Below are positions 33,830 through 46,371 of a DNA stretch of 64,000 nucleotides, one piece after another. Position 1 is the stretch's first letter. Each line of letters opens with the position of its first letter. The stretch comes from Nematostella vectensis (lineage: Eukaryota > Cnidaria > Anthozoa > Actiniaria > Edwardsiidae). The stretch covers positions 7,191,070-7,255,069 of the forward strand of contig NC_064038.1 in the NCBI RefSeq assembly GCF_932526225.1, read 5' to 3'. The notes under the pieces were generated by a model. It had not been told where the DNA came from. It did no database searches and was given only the letters and a program-made list of their open reading frames with translations. The position numbers and the translations under genes were made by a program.

Positions 33830-34226
33830 ACAAGTGTAAAAAATGGTACTACTGTGATGTTGGAATAACTGCTTCAGGTAAGTCTATGCCCATCTGATTG
33901 ATTCCCTGGGGACAACCAGTCGACCCAGATACCATTGATAGAAAGGGGCCCTCTAGCCCTCATTGGCTGATGTTGCTTACAGTCATTTAAAAAACTTATT
34001 CCTGCTCTTGGCAAACGAAATGTTCAGTCTAGAAATGTTATTCATGGAGTCATTGGAAACAATGCTACTCGTAGCTATGTACGGATAAATTCCAAAGCAT
34101 CAATTATAAGAGCAAGAATGTGTTGGAGCTAATTCAGCAAGCATACATGCAAGAAATAAACAAAGAATTTGGTGCACAGCCAGAAGTAGTAGAGGGGAAG
34201 TGGAAATGGCTTACCAGTGGCGTTTC
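33830..34226 (+). pseudogene. Two unrecognised exon-like segments, second one frameshifted
   Basis: 33830-33877 is framed by TTGTCTTAG and GTAAGT and reads KCKKWYYCDVGITAS. The next segment follows TTGCTTACAG at 33982 and reads KKLIPALGKRNVQSRNVIHG and YVRINSKASII in one frame. From about 34105 it reads VLELIQQAYMQEINKEFGAQ and EVVEGKWKW in another, ending at a GTAAGT donor at 34227. Splice-like borders plus protein-like composition suggest a real but broken gene. A frameshift near 34105 is required. I do not recognise the family. Confidence 0.4.
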
Positions 34227-34399
34227 GTAAGTTTGTTAACAATGTGACCCGGTAAGGGAAAACGTACACTAGCGAAAAACGTTTTAGGGCAAATCTGGAA
34301 GATCAACGAACGTTTTTTCTATAATGAGGGAACGATTTTGTTAATAATGAGGGAACGATCTTGCTTCGTTATATCGTTCATAAACGATCTTGTTCCCGG

Positions 34400-34620
34400 G
34401 GCAGAATCGAAAGAATGTTTTTTAAATTCGAAAGTTCGTTCCCTTCAAATTGGAAAAAAAAAAACGCTCTAAAGTTCGGAAGATCGTTCTCTAAAATTCG
34501 GAAAGTTCGAAAGATCGCTCTCTTAAAATTCGGAAGATCGTTCTCTTGAAGCTCGGGAGGCAGATCGTCTCTAGAAATTCGGAAGAACGCTCTTAAAGTT
34601 TGAAAGAATGTCCTTGATAT
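34400..34620. repeat. Degenerate short repeats (AATTCGGAAGATCG)
   Basis: Irregular repeats of about 22-26 bases with the core AAATTCGGAAGATCGCTCTC. The minus strand reads ENDLPNF-like repeats for the same reason. They merge upstream with GAACGATCTTG motifs. Confidence 0.7.
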
Positions 34621-35989
34621 TACCATAGTAAAGCTGGCAGGCAACTCAGCAGGCAACTCGGTGAAGTTAGCAGGCAACTCAAATGTGATGATTTGTGTAA
34701 TATCTCGGCAGGTATATGGCCGATTGTCACGAAATTTTGACACGATTGTACAAAAAGTACAACAAACATATTCATGCATGTATGATATCAAATATTATTA
34801 ATCACGTGACTGTGTGACGTTGAACGTTCCAGCAGGCAAGTCGTTACATCACAATTGTCGCGATATCTACGTCCCCTTTTTACCGATAGTCATCAAACTT
34901 TAACCTAAGTGTACAAATGTAATAACGAAGACAACGCCGTATTAGTTATTCTCATGACGTCATCAATCACGTGACCGTGGGAAAAACATTTTCTCGAGTT
35001 CCTATTGAGAAAACATTACGAAACTTTCGAAATATGACAAATAGTACATGGGATTTTACAATCATGAACTTTTAAAATATGACGTCATCAATCAGGTGAC
35101 CGTGGGAAAAAAAGTCGATATCAAGACTTCTGACTGAAATAACAGTGCAAAACTTTCGAAATACGACAAATTATGTATGTCGTTATTAAAGCCTAACTTT
35201 TTTGGAAAGTTTTCGTGATTTACTTTTATAAAAACTTTTAGCAGACAACTTGACAGTACAGCAGGTAACTCGTGATGCACTGGGAATATCGTATTCGTCG
35301 TTATTAAAGCTTCACTTTTTTGGCATTTGTAAGTGATTAACTCGAATAGAAACATATACTGGAAATATCGTAATCGTCGTTGTTAAATGTTCACTTTTGG
35401 CACTTGCACGTGATTTACACATCTTAACCTGCACTGTAATTCCTACCGTTTCTCTGCCGTATCTACGCGTATTATTTTCGCTCGATATGGGCCATCGCTT
35501 AAGCTCATCTATTATCAGTCACTAACCTAGAGCGCGAATCCTAACAAACTCTCTCTCTACACGACACAATATAAAAACCCATACTCAAGAAGCCAACTGT
35601 CCAATAATTATATAACCACTATCTATCTTCTATTTGCCATCATTGATTTGTCCCCTATCTGCACGCTTTCAGATATTATTCCTCACCGGTCTTGTTGTTG
35701 ACTTGATTTTTCACAAGCTCACATAACACTCACAGGAAATTATCAACAGGTAATTATCACCCTCGTTCCAAGGTCAAATACACTGTTCTGCCCTAACTCC
35801 AAGCCCGTTTTCTACATTTCATTTATAGCCACAACTCTTAACTAACATCCCCAATACAATACACCATATATAATAGCCATAATTGCACACTTTAACCCAC
35901 GCACTAACGTCTATCACCATACATTTTATAACCCCACACAGCCGCCTCGGTACGAATACCATATTTAAATGTTCACTTTTTGGCATTTG
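34621..35989. other. Satellite-related and non-coding sequence
   Basis: It includes AGCAGGCAACTC motifs at 34631-34682 and two partial copies of the 117-bp satellite at about 35215-35385. The sequence between holds TGACGTCAT motifs (34956, 35080) and no supported gene. Confidence 0.6.
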
Positions 35990-37430
35990 TACGTAATTTA
36001 CTCGAACAAAAACATATAACAGGCAACTCAGCAGTACAGCAGGTAACTCGTTATACACTGGGAATATTGTATTCGTTGTTGTTACAGCTTCACTTTTTGG
36101 CATTTATACGTGATTTACTTTAATAAAAAAACATATAGCAGGCAACTCAATAGTACAGCAGCTAACTCGTTATGCGCTGGGAATATCGTATTCGTCGTCA
36201 TTCAAGCTTCACTTTTTTGGAATTTGTACGTGATTTACTTTAATAAAAACATATAGCAGGCAACTCGACAGTACAGCAGGTAACTCGTTATGCACTGGGA
36301 ATATCGTATTCGTCGTCATTCAAGCTTCACTTTTTTTGGAATTTGTACGTGATTTACTTTAATAAAAACATATAGCAGGCAACTCGACAGTACAGCAGGT
36401 AACTCGTTATGCGCTTTGAATTTCGTATCCGTCGTTATTGGAGCTTTACTTTTTCGTATTTGTACGTGATTTACTTTAATAAAAACATATAGCAGGCAAC
36501 TCGACAGTACAGCAGGTAACTCGTTGTGCGCTGGGAATATCGTATTCGTCGTCATTCAAGCTTCACTTTTTTGGAATTTGTACGTGATTTACTTTAATAA
36601 AAACATATAGCAGGCAACTTGACAGTACAGCAGGTAACTCGTTGTGCGCTGGGAATATCGTATTCGTCGTCATTCAAGCTTCACTTTTTTGGAATTTGTA
36701 CGTGATTTACTTTAATAAAAACATATAGCAGGCAACTTGACAGTACAGCAGGTAACTCGTTGTGCACTGGTAATATTGTATTCTCCGTTGTTTAAGCTTC
36801 ACTTTTTAGTATTTATACGTGATTTACTTTAATAAAAACATATAGCAGGCAACTCTACAGTACAGCAGGTAACTCGTTATGCGCTGGGAATATCGTATTC
36901 GTCGTCATTAAAGCTTCACTTTTTTGGAATTTTTACGTGATTTACTTTAATAAAAACATATAGCAGGCAACTCGACAGTACAGCAGGTAACTCGTTATGC
37001 GCTGGGAATATCGTATTCGTCGTTGTTAAATGTTCACTTTTTGGTATTTATACGTGATTTACTTTAATAAAAACATATAGCAGGCAACTCGACAAGCAGG
37101 TAACTCGTTATACACTGGGAATATTGTATTCGTTGTTGTTACAGCTTCACTTTTTGGCATTTATACGTGATTTACTTTAATAAAAAACATATAGCAGGCA
37201 ACTCGACAGTACAGCAGCTAACTCGTTATGCGCTGGGAATATCGTATTCGTCGTCATTCAAGCTTTACTTTTTTGGAATTTGTACGTGATTTACTTTAAT
37301 AAAAACATATAGCAGGCAACTCGACAGTACAGCAGGTAACTCGTTATGCACTGGGAATATCGTATTCGTCGTTATTGAAGCTTCACTTTTTCGTATTTGT
37401 ACATGATTTACTTTAATAAAGTCACTGTTT
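35990..37430. repeat. 117-119-bp satellite array, about 12 copies
   Basis: The unit contains ACGTGATTTACTTTAATAAA, AACATATAGCAGGCAACTCG, ACAGTACAGCAGGTAACTCG and GCTGGGAATATCGTATTCGT, then TTCAAGCTTCACTTTTTTGG. The AACATATAGCAGG landmark recurs every 116-120 bases from 36128 to 37306. Copies differ by a few substitutions and by length of T runs. Minus-strand ORFs here are repeat artefacts. Confidence 0.93.
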
Positions 37431-37675
37431 ATTATAAACCAAGTCGTATAATGCAAGTACTCTACATATATTTAGATACATCTTATAATGCAACATATTT
37501 TACAATGTCTACTAAGTCACAAAGTTCTGAACATTATGAAATGTTTTACCTCCTTACAGTCCCCTAACTGATGGGTGATACACTGTATTTTATTCGTTAA
37601 GCTTAGATATAAAGTGTAAAAACAAACTGACGTCTGTATATTTGAACCCACCTCTATGATCTTTTTGTCTTCCAG

Positions 37676-37910
37676 TTGTTGGATGCGTGCTGCATTTTGC
37701 AACAAACAGTACATCCAACTTTATCCAACTCAGCCAGCCGCTTGCATGGTTTTATAGCTTTACAGTAACAGTGTGGCTGAAAATGGGCGCAGTTGACAAC
37801 GGAGACCCCGCTATGATACTGACGTACGCAACGCCCACGAAAGTGGATGCACTGACCATTGGTATCAGCAGGAATGGTAGCGCAGAGATTACGTTTGATG
37901 GATCAAAAGT
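37676..37910 (+). CDS. Pentraxin/LamG-like domain, first exon (copy 3)
   Basis: A 235-base exon with a TCTTCCAG acceptor and a GTGAGT donor. Phases 1 and 2 are the same as copy 2, and the 9-base length difference keeps the frame. Motifs: GCVLHFATNSTSNFIQLSQP, FTVTVWLKMGAVD, DALTIGISRNGSAEITFDG. No EGF or signal-peptide exon is visible between 27713 and here, so its 5' partner is unknown. The two-base start would accept the EGF exon at 15070. Confidence 0.82.
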
Positions 37911-38570
37911 GTGAGTTTTCCTTCCCAGTTCACAGAGGCCTCTTTTCTCTGTATTTCGCTTGGCTGGCGTTTGCGAGGAAAAGAGACCTCTCTGCCATGG
38001 GTCGAAACGTTGCGCATGCGTGAGCGTTTCTAAGCGATCCCATGACAGCTGTCAGACCCCTCCATTAAAAGCGTGCCAAAACCCGTACCATCGCGCCAAA
38101 TCTGTCAATATGCTTTACATGGGTTTTGCCGTAAATTATGAATCAAACTCCGGTTAGTTCTCCTCTTCGAAATGTGATATTTCTACGATATTTCTACGGA
38201 GGACGCCGTTTTGAATGCTGGCTTATTATCCCGCAGCGGATATAGGCTTCACGCATGCGCTAGTCATTGTGGGTTCAAATAGTGGCTCAGATAGTGGCCA
38301 GTAAACAATGAACGGAGCATGCACTATGAACTATCAACTGATTAGGAATTCATGGCATTTTCTTTCCTTCTAGGATTGCTTGTTTCGCGTCACGGCACCC
38401 CCCTCCCCCCCCAAACACTCACACACAATCGCTTTTTCTCGTTGTCCTTGCTGAAGTGAAAATTGTATGCTGATTTAGCCCCTATTTATTAGAAACATTA
38501 GATCAAAGCCAAAACTCCCCTTTGTCTGTGAGCGTTTGTGCGTCGACTTATCTTATGTCGTTATTTTCAG
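37911..38570. other. Intron of pentraxin copy 3
   Basis: A 660-base GT-AG intron. The 65-codon frame at 37960-38157 has no recognised features. Confidence 0.65.
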
Positions 38571-38961
38571 TACACTCGCATCTGGTTTCACTCATAACAA
38601 CACATGGCAGCATCTAACATTTATGCATATAAATGGGAAATTCCAAGTTTACAAGAACAATGTCTTACAAGGGGAGAAAACAGTTTCAGGAACCTCTGCA
38701 CCCAGCACAAACGGTATCGTGGTAATTGGCCAATACCAGGGGTCAGTTGGGGGAAATTTTGACTCTTCAAAGCTGTTCTACGGCTACATGGCGAACCTGA
38801 ATATCTGGTTATACGCAATTAATGATGATACTAGGGGCAAAGCTCACCAACAAGGATGTAAAGGCTCAGTACAAGGCTCCCCGGATTTGTCATGGGAGAC
38901 TATTACCGGTGAAACGCTCTCAGGCGACATACAACCACAATGCGCGATGACATGCCCTTAA
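38571..38961 (+). CDS. Pentraxin/LamG-like domain, terminal exon (copy 3)
   Basis: A 391-base terminal exon after TTATTTTCAG, stop TAA at 38959-38961, in frame with 37676-37910. Motifs: NNTWQHLTFMHINGKFQVYK, GQYQGSVGGNFDSSKLFYGY, MANLNIW, QQGCKGS and PQCAMTCP. It is more diverged than copies 1 and 2 are from each other, and its 3' flank is unrelated to theirs. A CAT-rich simple repeat follows. Confidence 0.85.
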
Positions 38962-40740
38962 AACATATCAAGCCATTAATTTGATAGGCCTTATTACTTT
39001 TTAAGACACCACATCTATGCCTTAATTATTATATTTATTAGGCTTAACAACTCGTCAACATCATCATCATCACCAACATCATCGTCATAATCATCGCATA
39101 TCGCCATCATCACAACCATGAACGTGATAATCAACTTTGTCGCAGGAGTTTTATAACAACGTAGATAGGACAAGATAGGACAGCATAGATTTGATGCTTG
39201 CTTTATTTCCTCGTAGAACTCCCTCCGGTTCGTCTGCTCTCTGTCTCTGACTAAACCTCGGTCAGGCCATCTTCAGTGTGACTCTGACCCCTTTACATCG
39301 CCTCTGATTCTCTCTCTCTTCTGATCTCTTCTAAACTGAAATCTTATTTTCCTCTCTTCTCTCTCTCCTCCGATCTCTTCTGAACTGAAATCTTATTCCC
39401 TCTTCTTGATCACATTGTTATCGCCTCTTTATATACTATCGTGACTCTTTAGTTATTCATACGTTTTGAGCGTTACTTAGCTAGGTGTGAGAAAGGGAAA
39501 AAGTTTAAATGAGAAAAGAGCACCTGGTTTTCCAAGACTCATTAGAATCACACATTCATCACAAGGTGTTGGAAATGGTTCGCGGCAATGGTTTTGATGC
39601 TTTGGAAATTTTTTGTATTCGTGGAATTACGTGTCCCTAACTCTAGTTGCGTGACTTGAGTTGCGTGACAACTTCATCATCACGGCCATTCGTATACATA
39701 TGACCAACATGTATCATCTAATGTGCATATTTTTTTTATCATACATGTTGTATTCATACACTGAAAACGTTATCTCTCGTTTTGTAGTTTTATTCTATTC
39801 GTCATCATAATCATGATTATTATCATTATTATTACACTCGTTATCGTAGTATTAACCGAATAATACAGAGTAAAGAACAGTGTCATAAAAGGAGAAATTC
39901 GAATGTGCTGCTACTAGGCAAGATTATTTAGTAGACAACGATGGAAAACACTATTTCATCCGATACCATGCGATTAAACCAGCTCTTTTGTTTTAAAATG
40001 ACGGTATTTTTTCGGGAAAAAAATTTGGATAACTATAACCAGTGGAGAGGCATAGTAGTATCATTTTCTGCATGCCTTTTTTGTTAGAAAACGAGCAGGC
40101 GTTTTTTTCCTGGTTTAAGGCTGTACACAAAGCGAAATCAGTGACAAATGTCAACAGGTCAACTTTCCATAGTTTTACATTCATGCAATACTTTACATTT
40201 GTGCTGGTTTTTACGTGGATTGTCGCGTGCGCAGTTTTCAGCACAATTTAGTAAGGATACTTATCTTATCACTTGCCTTTGGGGTTAAAGGACCGGGGTG
40301 CACAAACGAAATTCTTATGGAGAAAATTCAACTGTGAAAAGGCTCCGAGCGATGACGTCGCATTTGAATCTATTTTACCATGTTGGGATTTCAAAGAGAT
40401 TTCTTGCGTTTTTTTAGCATATTGTTTACAATTTTAGCATATTATTAACAATTAGAATCAGACAATTCTTTTACATCTAGACTAAACCTCTCTGCATCAA
40501 ATAAAAAGGTAAACAAATTAATCAGTTGCAGAACAATGTTTAGATAATTCACTAGCTTTTTAGTCATTTTTTCGTGCCTTGGACCGTGTTTTTTTGCGAA
40601 GAAAGCAGAGGTTGAATTTCAAGATAGGCGGTTGTGATGGCCGCCATTATTCGACTATGCTTTTGCAAACGAGCTATGACGTCACTGGCAGCGATCATCA
40701 CGGGACAAAAGAACCCTTGGAGATACCTCCTCCCTCCTGG
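38962..40740. other. Simple repeats and non-coding sequence
   Basis: CAT-trinucleotide-rich at 39057-39120. A CT-rich stretch at 39305-39405 contains two copies of GATCTCTTCTGAACTGAAAT-like sequence. The frame 40042-40251 ends in a hydrophobic run but has no other support as a gene. Confidence 0.55.
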
Positions 40741-40819
40741 ACTCTGCCAAATTTTCGTCTTTAATAAGACTTCTTCAGGGCCAGAAGAAGTCTTGTTAAA
40801 GACGAAATTTTGGCAGAGT
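40741..40819. repeat. 36-bp perfect-type hairpin
   Basis: Arms 40741-40776 and 40784-40819 pair with only two mismatches around a 7-base loop (AGGGCCA). The arms begin ACTCTGCCAAATTTTCGTCT. Because of the palindrome, both strands show the same short peptide. This is a compact foldback or MITE core. Confidence 0.92.
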
Positions 40820-42152
40820 CGAATTCTAGTTTTTGATGTATTGTATTCATTCTTCTGGTTCACGAACACGACTATTTGGGCTTTTTGTATTTAAAGCATC
40901 ATCATAGTATATACTACTTGTACCGTTATATCAGGGCTCATAAGTTGGGGCAATCATCTGTATCTTAAAAGTGTCAAATATATACTGTACACAGACAGAT
41001 TATAAATCTTATTAATTTTCGAACTTTAAATTCTTTAATAAAATAACTTAAAATAAAGCATCAACATTCGATATGCTGCTTCTTACCTTACTGTTAATTA
41101 ACCAATCAGATAGCGAGATTAAGCGAATACTAAACTTACTGTTAGTTACTGGCCATATAAAAAACCTAATAATAATTTAGACTCTAAGCGAAAAAAAAAA
41201 TTCGACATCGAAACAATTATTACCTATTTTCGTTTGCAAGACATGAAAAAATGTCCTAGTAACAACGCTTGTGGAGAAAAAATAATTCAAAGCTATTAAG
41301 AAAATGTTTTTTTCTCCAGGATTAATAAATTAAAAGATAAAAATAAATCGTTTTCCCCCTTCTATAGGCCAACATTTTGGATCCCTTTAGAAAAAGTCAA
41401 ATTTTCAGTATCTGTCATCTGACTGGCTAATCCGCACGTCTAAAAATAGTTTGATCCAGAGAAACGCCGTGGTTCCTAACTGATACCAAAATGTGGCGAA
41501 GTTGATTCCTCCTACTTATGAGGCCCTGGTTTTATCTACTATATCTATACAATTTATCATTTGCACAGAAAAAAAACGCTTTGATGTAAAGAGTACATGG
41601 CCGTATATACCTGGGAATACGACCAAGTACTGGACTATGCTAGGCACATAGCAAGTTGGCCAAATGTAATATGAAAAGATCAGGGAAATAAATAACATAA
41701 AAACTTCTTAAACAGTAAGTTTAAAATCAAGTTCACTTACATGTAGGCCTATAAATATCAGCTTGGTACCTATGCGTAAATGTGTAAATAAAGGAGAGGA
41801 AGAAGCAAAGTGTCTTTGTGTTGAGTAATAACTGAAATGAAAAGGTTTGGGGAAAGGGGGGTGGAGGGCCTTATTTACCCCATTTGATAGGGTGTAGCTA
41901 GAAATAGAAGTATCCCCCTTAAAAAGATATAACAATAAAAATCCCTGAGTACAACAATGCAACATGGCCATTCTTGTTTTTATAAACTTAAAAAAAATAG
42001 TTAAGTAATTATTGCAAATCGTTGAAATTTTTCTAAAAAAAGCCCCTTCTAACAACATAAAACTGCGCCCCTAACCCTACTCCCCGCCCCGTTTCGTGAA
42101 GTGTGACCCTGGACCCGTTTGACATGTTATCAAATGGGAAATCAACATCGTT
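40820..42152. other. No supported gene
   Basis: AT-rich DNA with short frames only; the 116-codon minus-strand frame at 41708-42058 has no recognised motif. Nothing repetitive was noticed. Confidence 0.45.
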
Positions 42153-44632
42153 TAGTCCGTGGGCCAGAAAATGAAACCCTCCCCCCCCCTCAGAGCTCAG
42201 AGATTTTGTGAGACATATATCTTCTGAAAGCCTTTTCCATAGTGATTCCAAAAATAAATGTTTACGCTTCAAAAAGTTCTGGGTGTAGCCGTACGGCGTG
42301 GTTGTTTATTCCAGTAAAAACACAGGGTACCCACGTCGGTTTAACTGAACCAATATTTAGAAAAAAGTAAACCAAACATTACATTCTTGCATTTAAAGGT
42401 CCATTTTATTGTATTTAGTGAAAAATCTGTTAGAAAAAAAGAGCATGGGAAGGGTTTTGGGGGTACCACAGGGTACCCACACTCGCATATATTAAATTCA
42501 AGATAGCGGATACAAGATGGCGGATGCTGATGTCACATAATTAGCTGAAAATCGCTGTTGTTTTTTAAACTAACATCTTAATTTGGCAAAATCTTTTTTA
42601 TATTCCTCTATTTTAAATAAAAATTAGAAACAAAATTATTGGGAAAGATATTTAAACTATTACTTTAATTAAGAGTCCAGTTGCAAACTTATGATATGTT
42701 AAAGGTTCCATGCCAATCAATGACGTAACAGGTGTTATACATTTTTGTCATAGAAACAGTGTCACTAATCATATTTGTCTACTGCAAGATAATAAGATTA
42801 TTGAAAAAAAATACAGAAATACACATCTAAAAAAACAGAAATATTGCCCGTTTCTGCTCACTTAAGTGACGTCATCGTGACGTCACAAAGACAATTTTTT
42901 TAAAGAATATCGGTCGCTTTAGAATACGTACTGATTATGATAGCTTATTTGGATTTTGGATCTTCTATGCAAAGGTTTCGAAAGATAGGCTATTTATAAC
43001 CATATGTCCTTAAATGACGTCATAATGACGTCATCTTGCCTTGCTATGGCAACACAAGAGATCATTTTGTTCATCCTTGTCAGATAATGATTCTTTGAAA
43101 ATTCGGTTATAATAGCTCCAATGGTTCAAAAGTTACGGATGGGGGGCCGAAAGAGTCCCCCCCCCGGTCAGAGAAAGCCCCAAAAATACCGGTCTGAATA
43201 GGGTTAAAACGGCTTCGGATTTAGAAATAAAATGTTGGGTACTTATCTTTTTCAATCTATTCTTTTTAAGGGTGTTTAAGTAACCCAGCAATCACCACAA
43301 TAACAGATGGATTATATAGGCCAGGGGCGGATACATGATTTCAAAATGGGGGGTGAATAATGGCCAGATAGACAGCTTATAACTGATCTAGTAGCTCTTT
43401 GTAGTTCATAGATCTCAGATCTTTCACTTAAAAAGAGGGATGAATATCTCAATTCACCCCCCCCCCCCCTGTATCCGCCCTTGTAGGCATACCAGTTTTA
43501 AAATAATTCGACTTTAGTAGAGCTCTTGGCATACAGAACATTGTGCTAGCAGGACCAATTTTTGCGCTTTTTTTCGAGAAAGTTTGTCACAGGTTTTTCC
43601 CCAATCGTGTACTCCTAAACTTTTTCCCGTATAACCAATGCCTGTGAATCCTGCAAGGCCTTAATTTGGAACTCGGAGTGAAAACATAAACCAGCAAAAA
43701 TTTTGGGGATAAGGCCTAAACCTGAAAACCTCCCAGAAACGCCTCTGGGCATTGTTCAGAAGAACGGGAACTAATTGCTTGGGCTGTATCACAAAATTAT
43801 TGACCAGATTACGGGACAGGTGGTCGTTTCCTAGTGCGCTGGTCTCTCTATACCACTGCAGTTATAATCAAAACTCAAATCCTGGCTCAGAGCTCCAGGT
43901 TTTTTCAAAATTCATGTATTTAAGGATCCTGAGATCCAACGCAGTTATGATGTTCTTTTTGTCTGTGTTCTTTTGGTCTTTTCGGATAAGGAAAACTAAA
44001 CAGAGATCCAATCATTCACTACCTTTTAGAAATCCAAAACCAGAGGACACAAAGGAACCATACTTGACAGCACTTTCTGGTAGCTACCACCCACAGTGCT
44101 GGTGTTTACATAGGATGTGGTAAGTAAAGCCATGCTCTGTTGTGCCTTTCTTGGAATTCAATGCAGCTCAATGGTGATATTTCCCACGTCAATAGCTTGC
44201 AGATTTAAATTCCTTGAAACCGAATGGATGGAAAAATATAAAATACAACATCTCATGTGTCTCTTTCAATTTCCAAGCCGTTTTTAATTATTTTCCAAAT
44301 TTGAGATTGTGGGTACCCTGTATTACCCCCAAACCATTCCCTTCTTTAGCAGATTTTTCACTAAATAAAAGAAAATAGACCTTTGGATGCAAGAATGTTA
44401 TGTTTGGTTTACTTTTTCTAGGTATTGGTTCAGTTTAACGATTATTAAAAATCCGACGTTGGTACCCTGTGTTTTTTAACTGGAATAAACAATCACGCTG
44501 TACGGCCACAACCAGAGCTTTTTGAAGCGTAAACATATATTTTTGAAATCACTATGGAAAAGGCTTTCAGATGATATATATCTCCCAAAATCTCCGAGGA
44601 GAGAAGGGTTTTACTTTCTGGCCCACGGACTA
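42153..44632. mobile_element. 2.5-kb foldback element with about 330-bp inverted repeats
   Basis: The left repeat 42153-42483 and right repeat 44311-44632 are reverse complements. Shared blocks are TAGTCCGTGGGCCAGAAA, GAAAGCCTTTTCCATAGTGA, TGTTTACGCTTCAAAAAG, TTGTTTATTCCAGT, AAACTGAACCAATA and GTGAAAAATCTG. The interior (including TGACGTCA clusters at 42864 and 43013 and a poly-C run at 43458) has no transposase that I recognise. The element abuts the point where the adjacent DIRS tyrosine recombinase breaks off, which suggests that it inserted there. No target-site duplication was identified. Confidence 0.85.
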
Positions 44633-44639
44633 GTTATAA

Positions 44640-46371
44640 GGAAATTAGAGGAGCCCCTGTAGAGAGGCATTAGTCATAGAAAATTGGTATAGTAAACCAT
44701 TTTCACCGATATACTTGCCGCTTATTGCCTCTGCGTTATTAAGTTATGGGAAACCGATTTTAACGAGGCAATGAGCAGCAAAAGGTGCTAAGACTGTGTG
44801 TTCTGTGCTACGTCGCCGAAGGGGAGGTGGGAGGGTCGAAAATCCTTCGTGAGTTACCGGCTTGCGTAGATTTCTTAAAAGGCCTCGAATTTATATATGG
44901 AGCTGCTTAAATACTCTAGTGAGCTGACGTGGCCACTCACAAGCTGCATGCTAATATCCCCAGGGAGGGGCAAGTTCATCTGATAACGCACGCTCGAATT
45001 TCGCGCCAATTCTATCGGTGAAAATAGCCCGCAGTTTCCCAATAACACTATCTACTGTTCCCGCAGCTAAGCGGCACCAGAGGATCCGAATTTCTTACAA
45101 CTAGGTTTGTAGATTTTAGTTCGACCCCCTTTGTCCTTCCAGGCGAGAAATCTGGTAATGTCGCGGGGAGATGATGACAGCAGGGTCGGGGATTACGATG
45201 GAAAACGAGCAATCTTGACTGCATGAACAAATATTTAAGCAAAGGTCCAGCCAGAACGAATGGCGGGAAAACGTACGCGTTTTCATCGGCTGAGAGGGAC
45301 TGAGAGAACACGTTAGTTCCCTCAGCTAGAGCGCAAGGCGACTGCGAGAAAAATCTCAAGGGGTGCCCTGAAAGGTCGTGCATGATGTTACACGGTAGGG
45401 CCATCAAATCGATCGTGTGTGGGCCAAACGCAATATCCATTTGCTTCCATGCGTCTTCACTGAGCGTACAATCGAGATCACTAAGAACCAGCGAAGGGAA
45501 ATCCGCTGGATTGTTCTTAGATGGCACATACTGCAGGCTGAGTAATAGGTTCCTCGCGAATACGAACTTGAAAACTTCCTTCATAATGTCAGATATTTCC
45601 GACGACTTTGAAACTTGTTTGTGCCAACTGAATTAAAGAGCTTGGTTGTCGATGAACGAGTCTATTCTAGTGTCGGAGCAGTTGTTATTCTCCAACGTGC
45701 GCAGAAGAGCTAGAGCTTCTTTAGTCGAGATGGGTTTCTTGCTCTCGCTAGTGTCCCAGTATCCCCGAGTCTCTACAGCAGACTATCCTGACTGATATAG
45801 TTGGCCAACCAAACCCGTGTTCGAGGCGTCGGAGTAAATGCGGACCTGGAGGTGAAACTCCGGTTTCCATAATAAGACATCCAACCACGTGTCTAAAAAT
45901 CGCCAATAGGTGATCTCCTTGCGAAGCGCCAAGGACAACATAAACTGAGTGAAATGAATCTGAGAGGCCTTAGTAATGGCTTGAAAAACCGTGTTGGTTT
46001 ATAGCTACGCCGCAGGGACAAGTAGAGAGAAAGATGTAGTCTTGCCAGCGAACTTCTGCAGACTCTTTGCTGAAACAGACTTCTTATCCAGGATAGATTC
46101 TTTGAGAGTGGTAAATTTCTCTCGTTTGTCTTGCGGGAGGCTTGCTTCACAGAATCACAAAGGTACCCTAAGAACCGGACTGATTTGTTGGGAGCCAGAG
46201 TACTTTTCTTTAAACCGATAAAGTAGCCCAAGGAGATTAAGGTTGAGCACGCAATGAAAGCTGCCATTTCCGCCAGCTGGAAGAAGAAAAACGGACACTT
46301 TGTTTGGGTGGAGGGTAATCGTAACTGCCCAACGTGGCGATCATCTATGTACTGGGAGCATGGAACCCCTA
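44640..46371 (-). pseudogene. DIRS-like element: end of RT, RNase H, start of tyrosine recombinase
   Basis: Continuation of the RT at 49050-49584 after the CACTG element. The catalytic motif YIDD (46355-46344) is followed by LGYFIGLKKSTLAPNKSVRF and LGYLCDSVKQA (46267-45893). RNase H follows (VRIYSDASNTGLVGQ, about 45845), interrupted by stops, then a long frame 45584-45048 with LQYVPSKNNPADFP, LSDLDCTLS and ENAYVFPPFVLAGPL, typical of the DIRS RNase H C-terminal region. Beyond a frameshift, DSVIGKLRAIFTDR (about 45055-45010) resembles the N-terminal domain of the tyrosine recombinase, which is then lost. Confidence 0.85.

Noticed and set aside
36316-37456. Minus-strand repeated peptide in the satellite as a gene
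   Set aside because: It follows the 117-bp satellite period and is interrupted by length variants.
40042-40251. Small membrane protein
   Set aside because: One hydrophobic run in a 69-codon frame is not enough; no splice or homology support.
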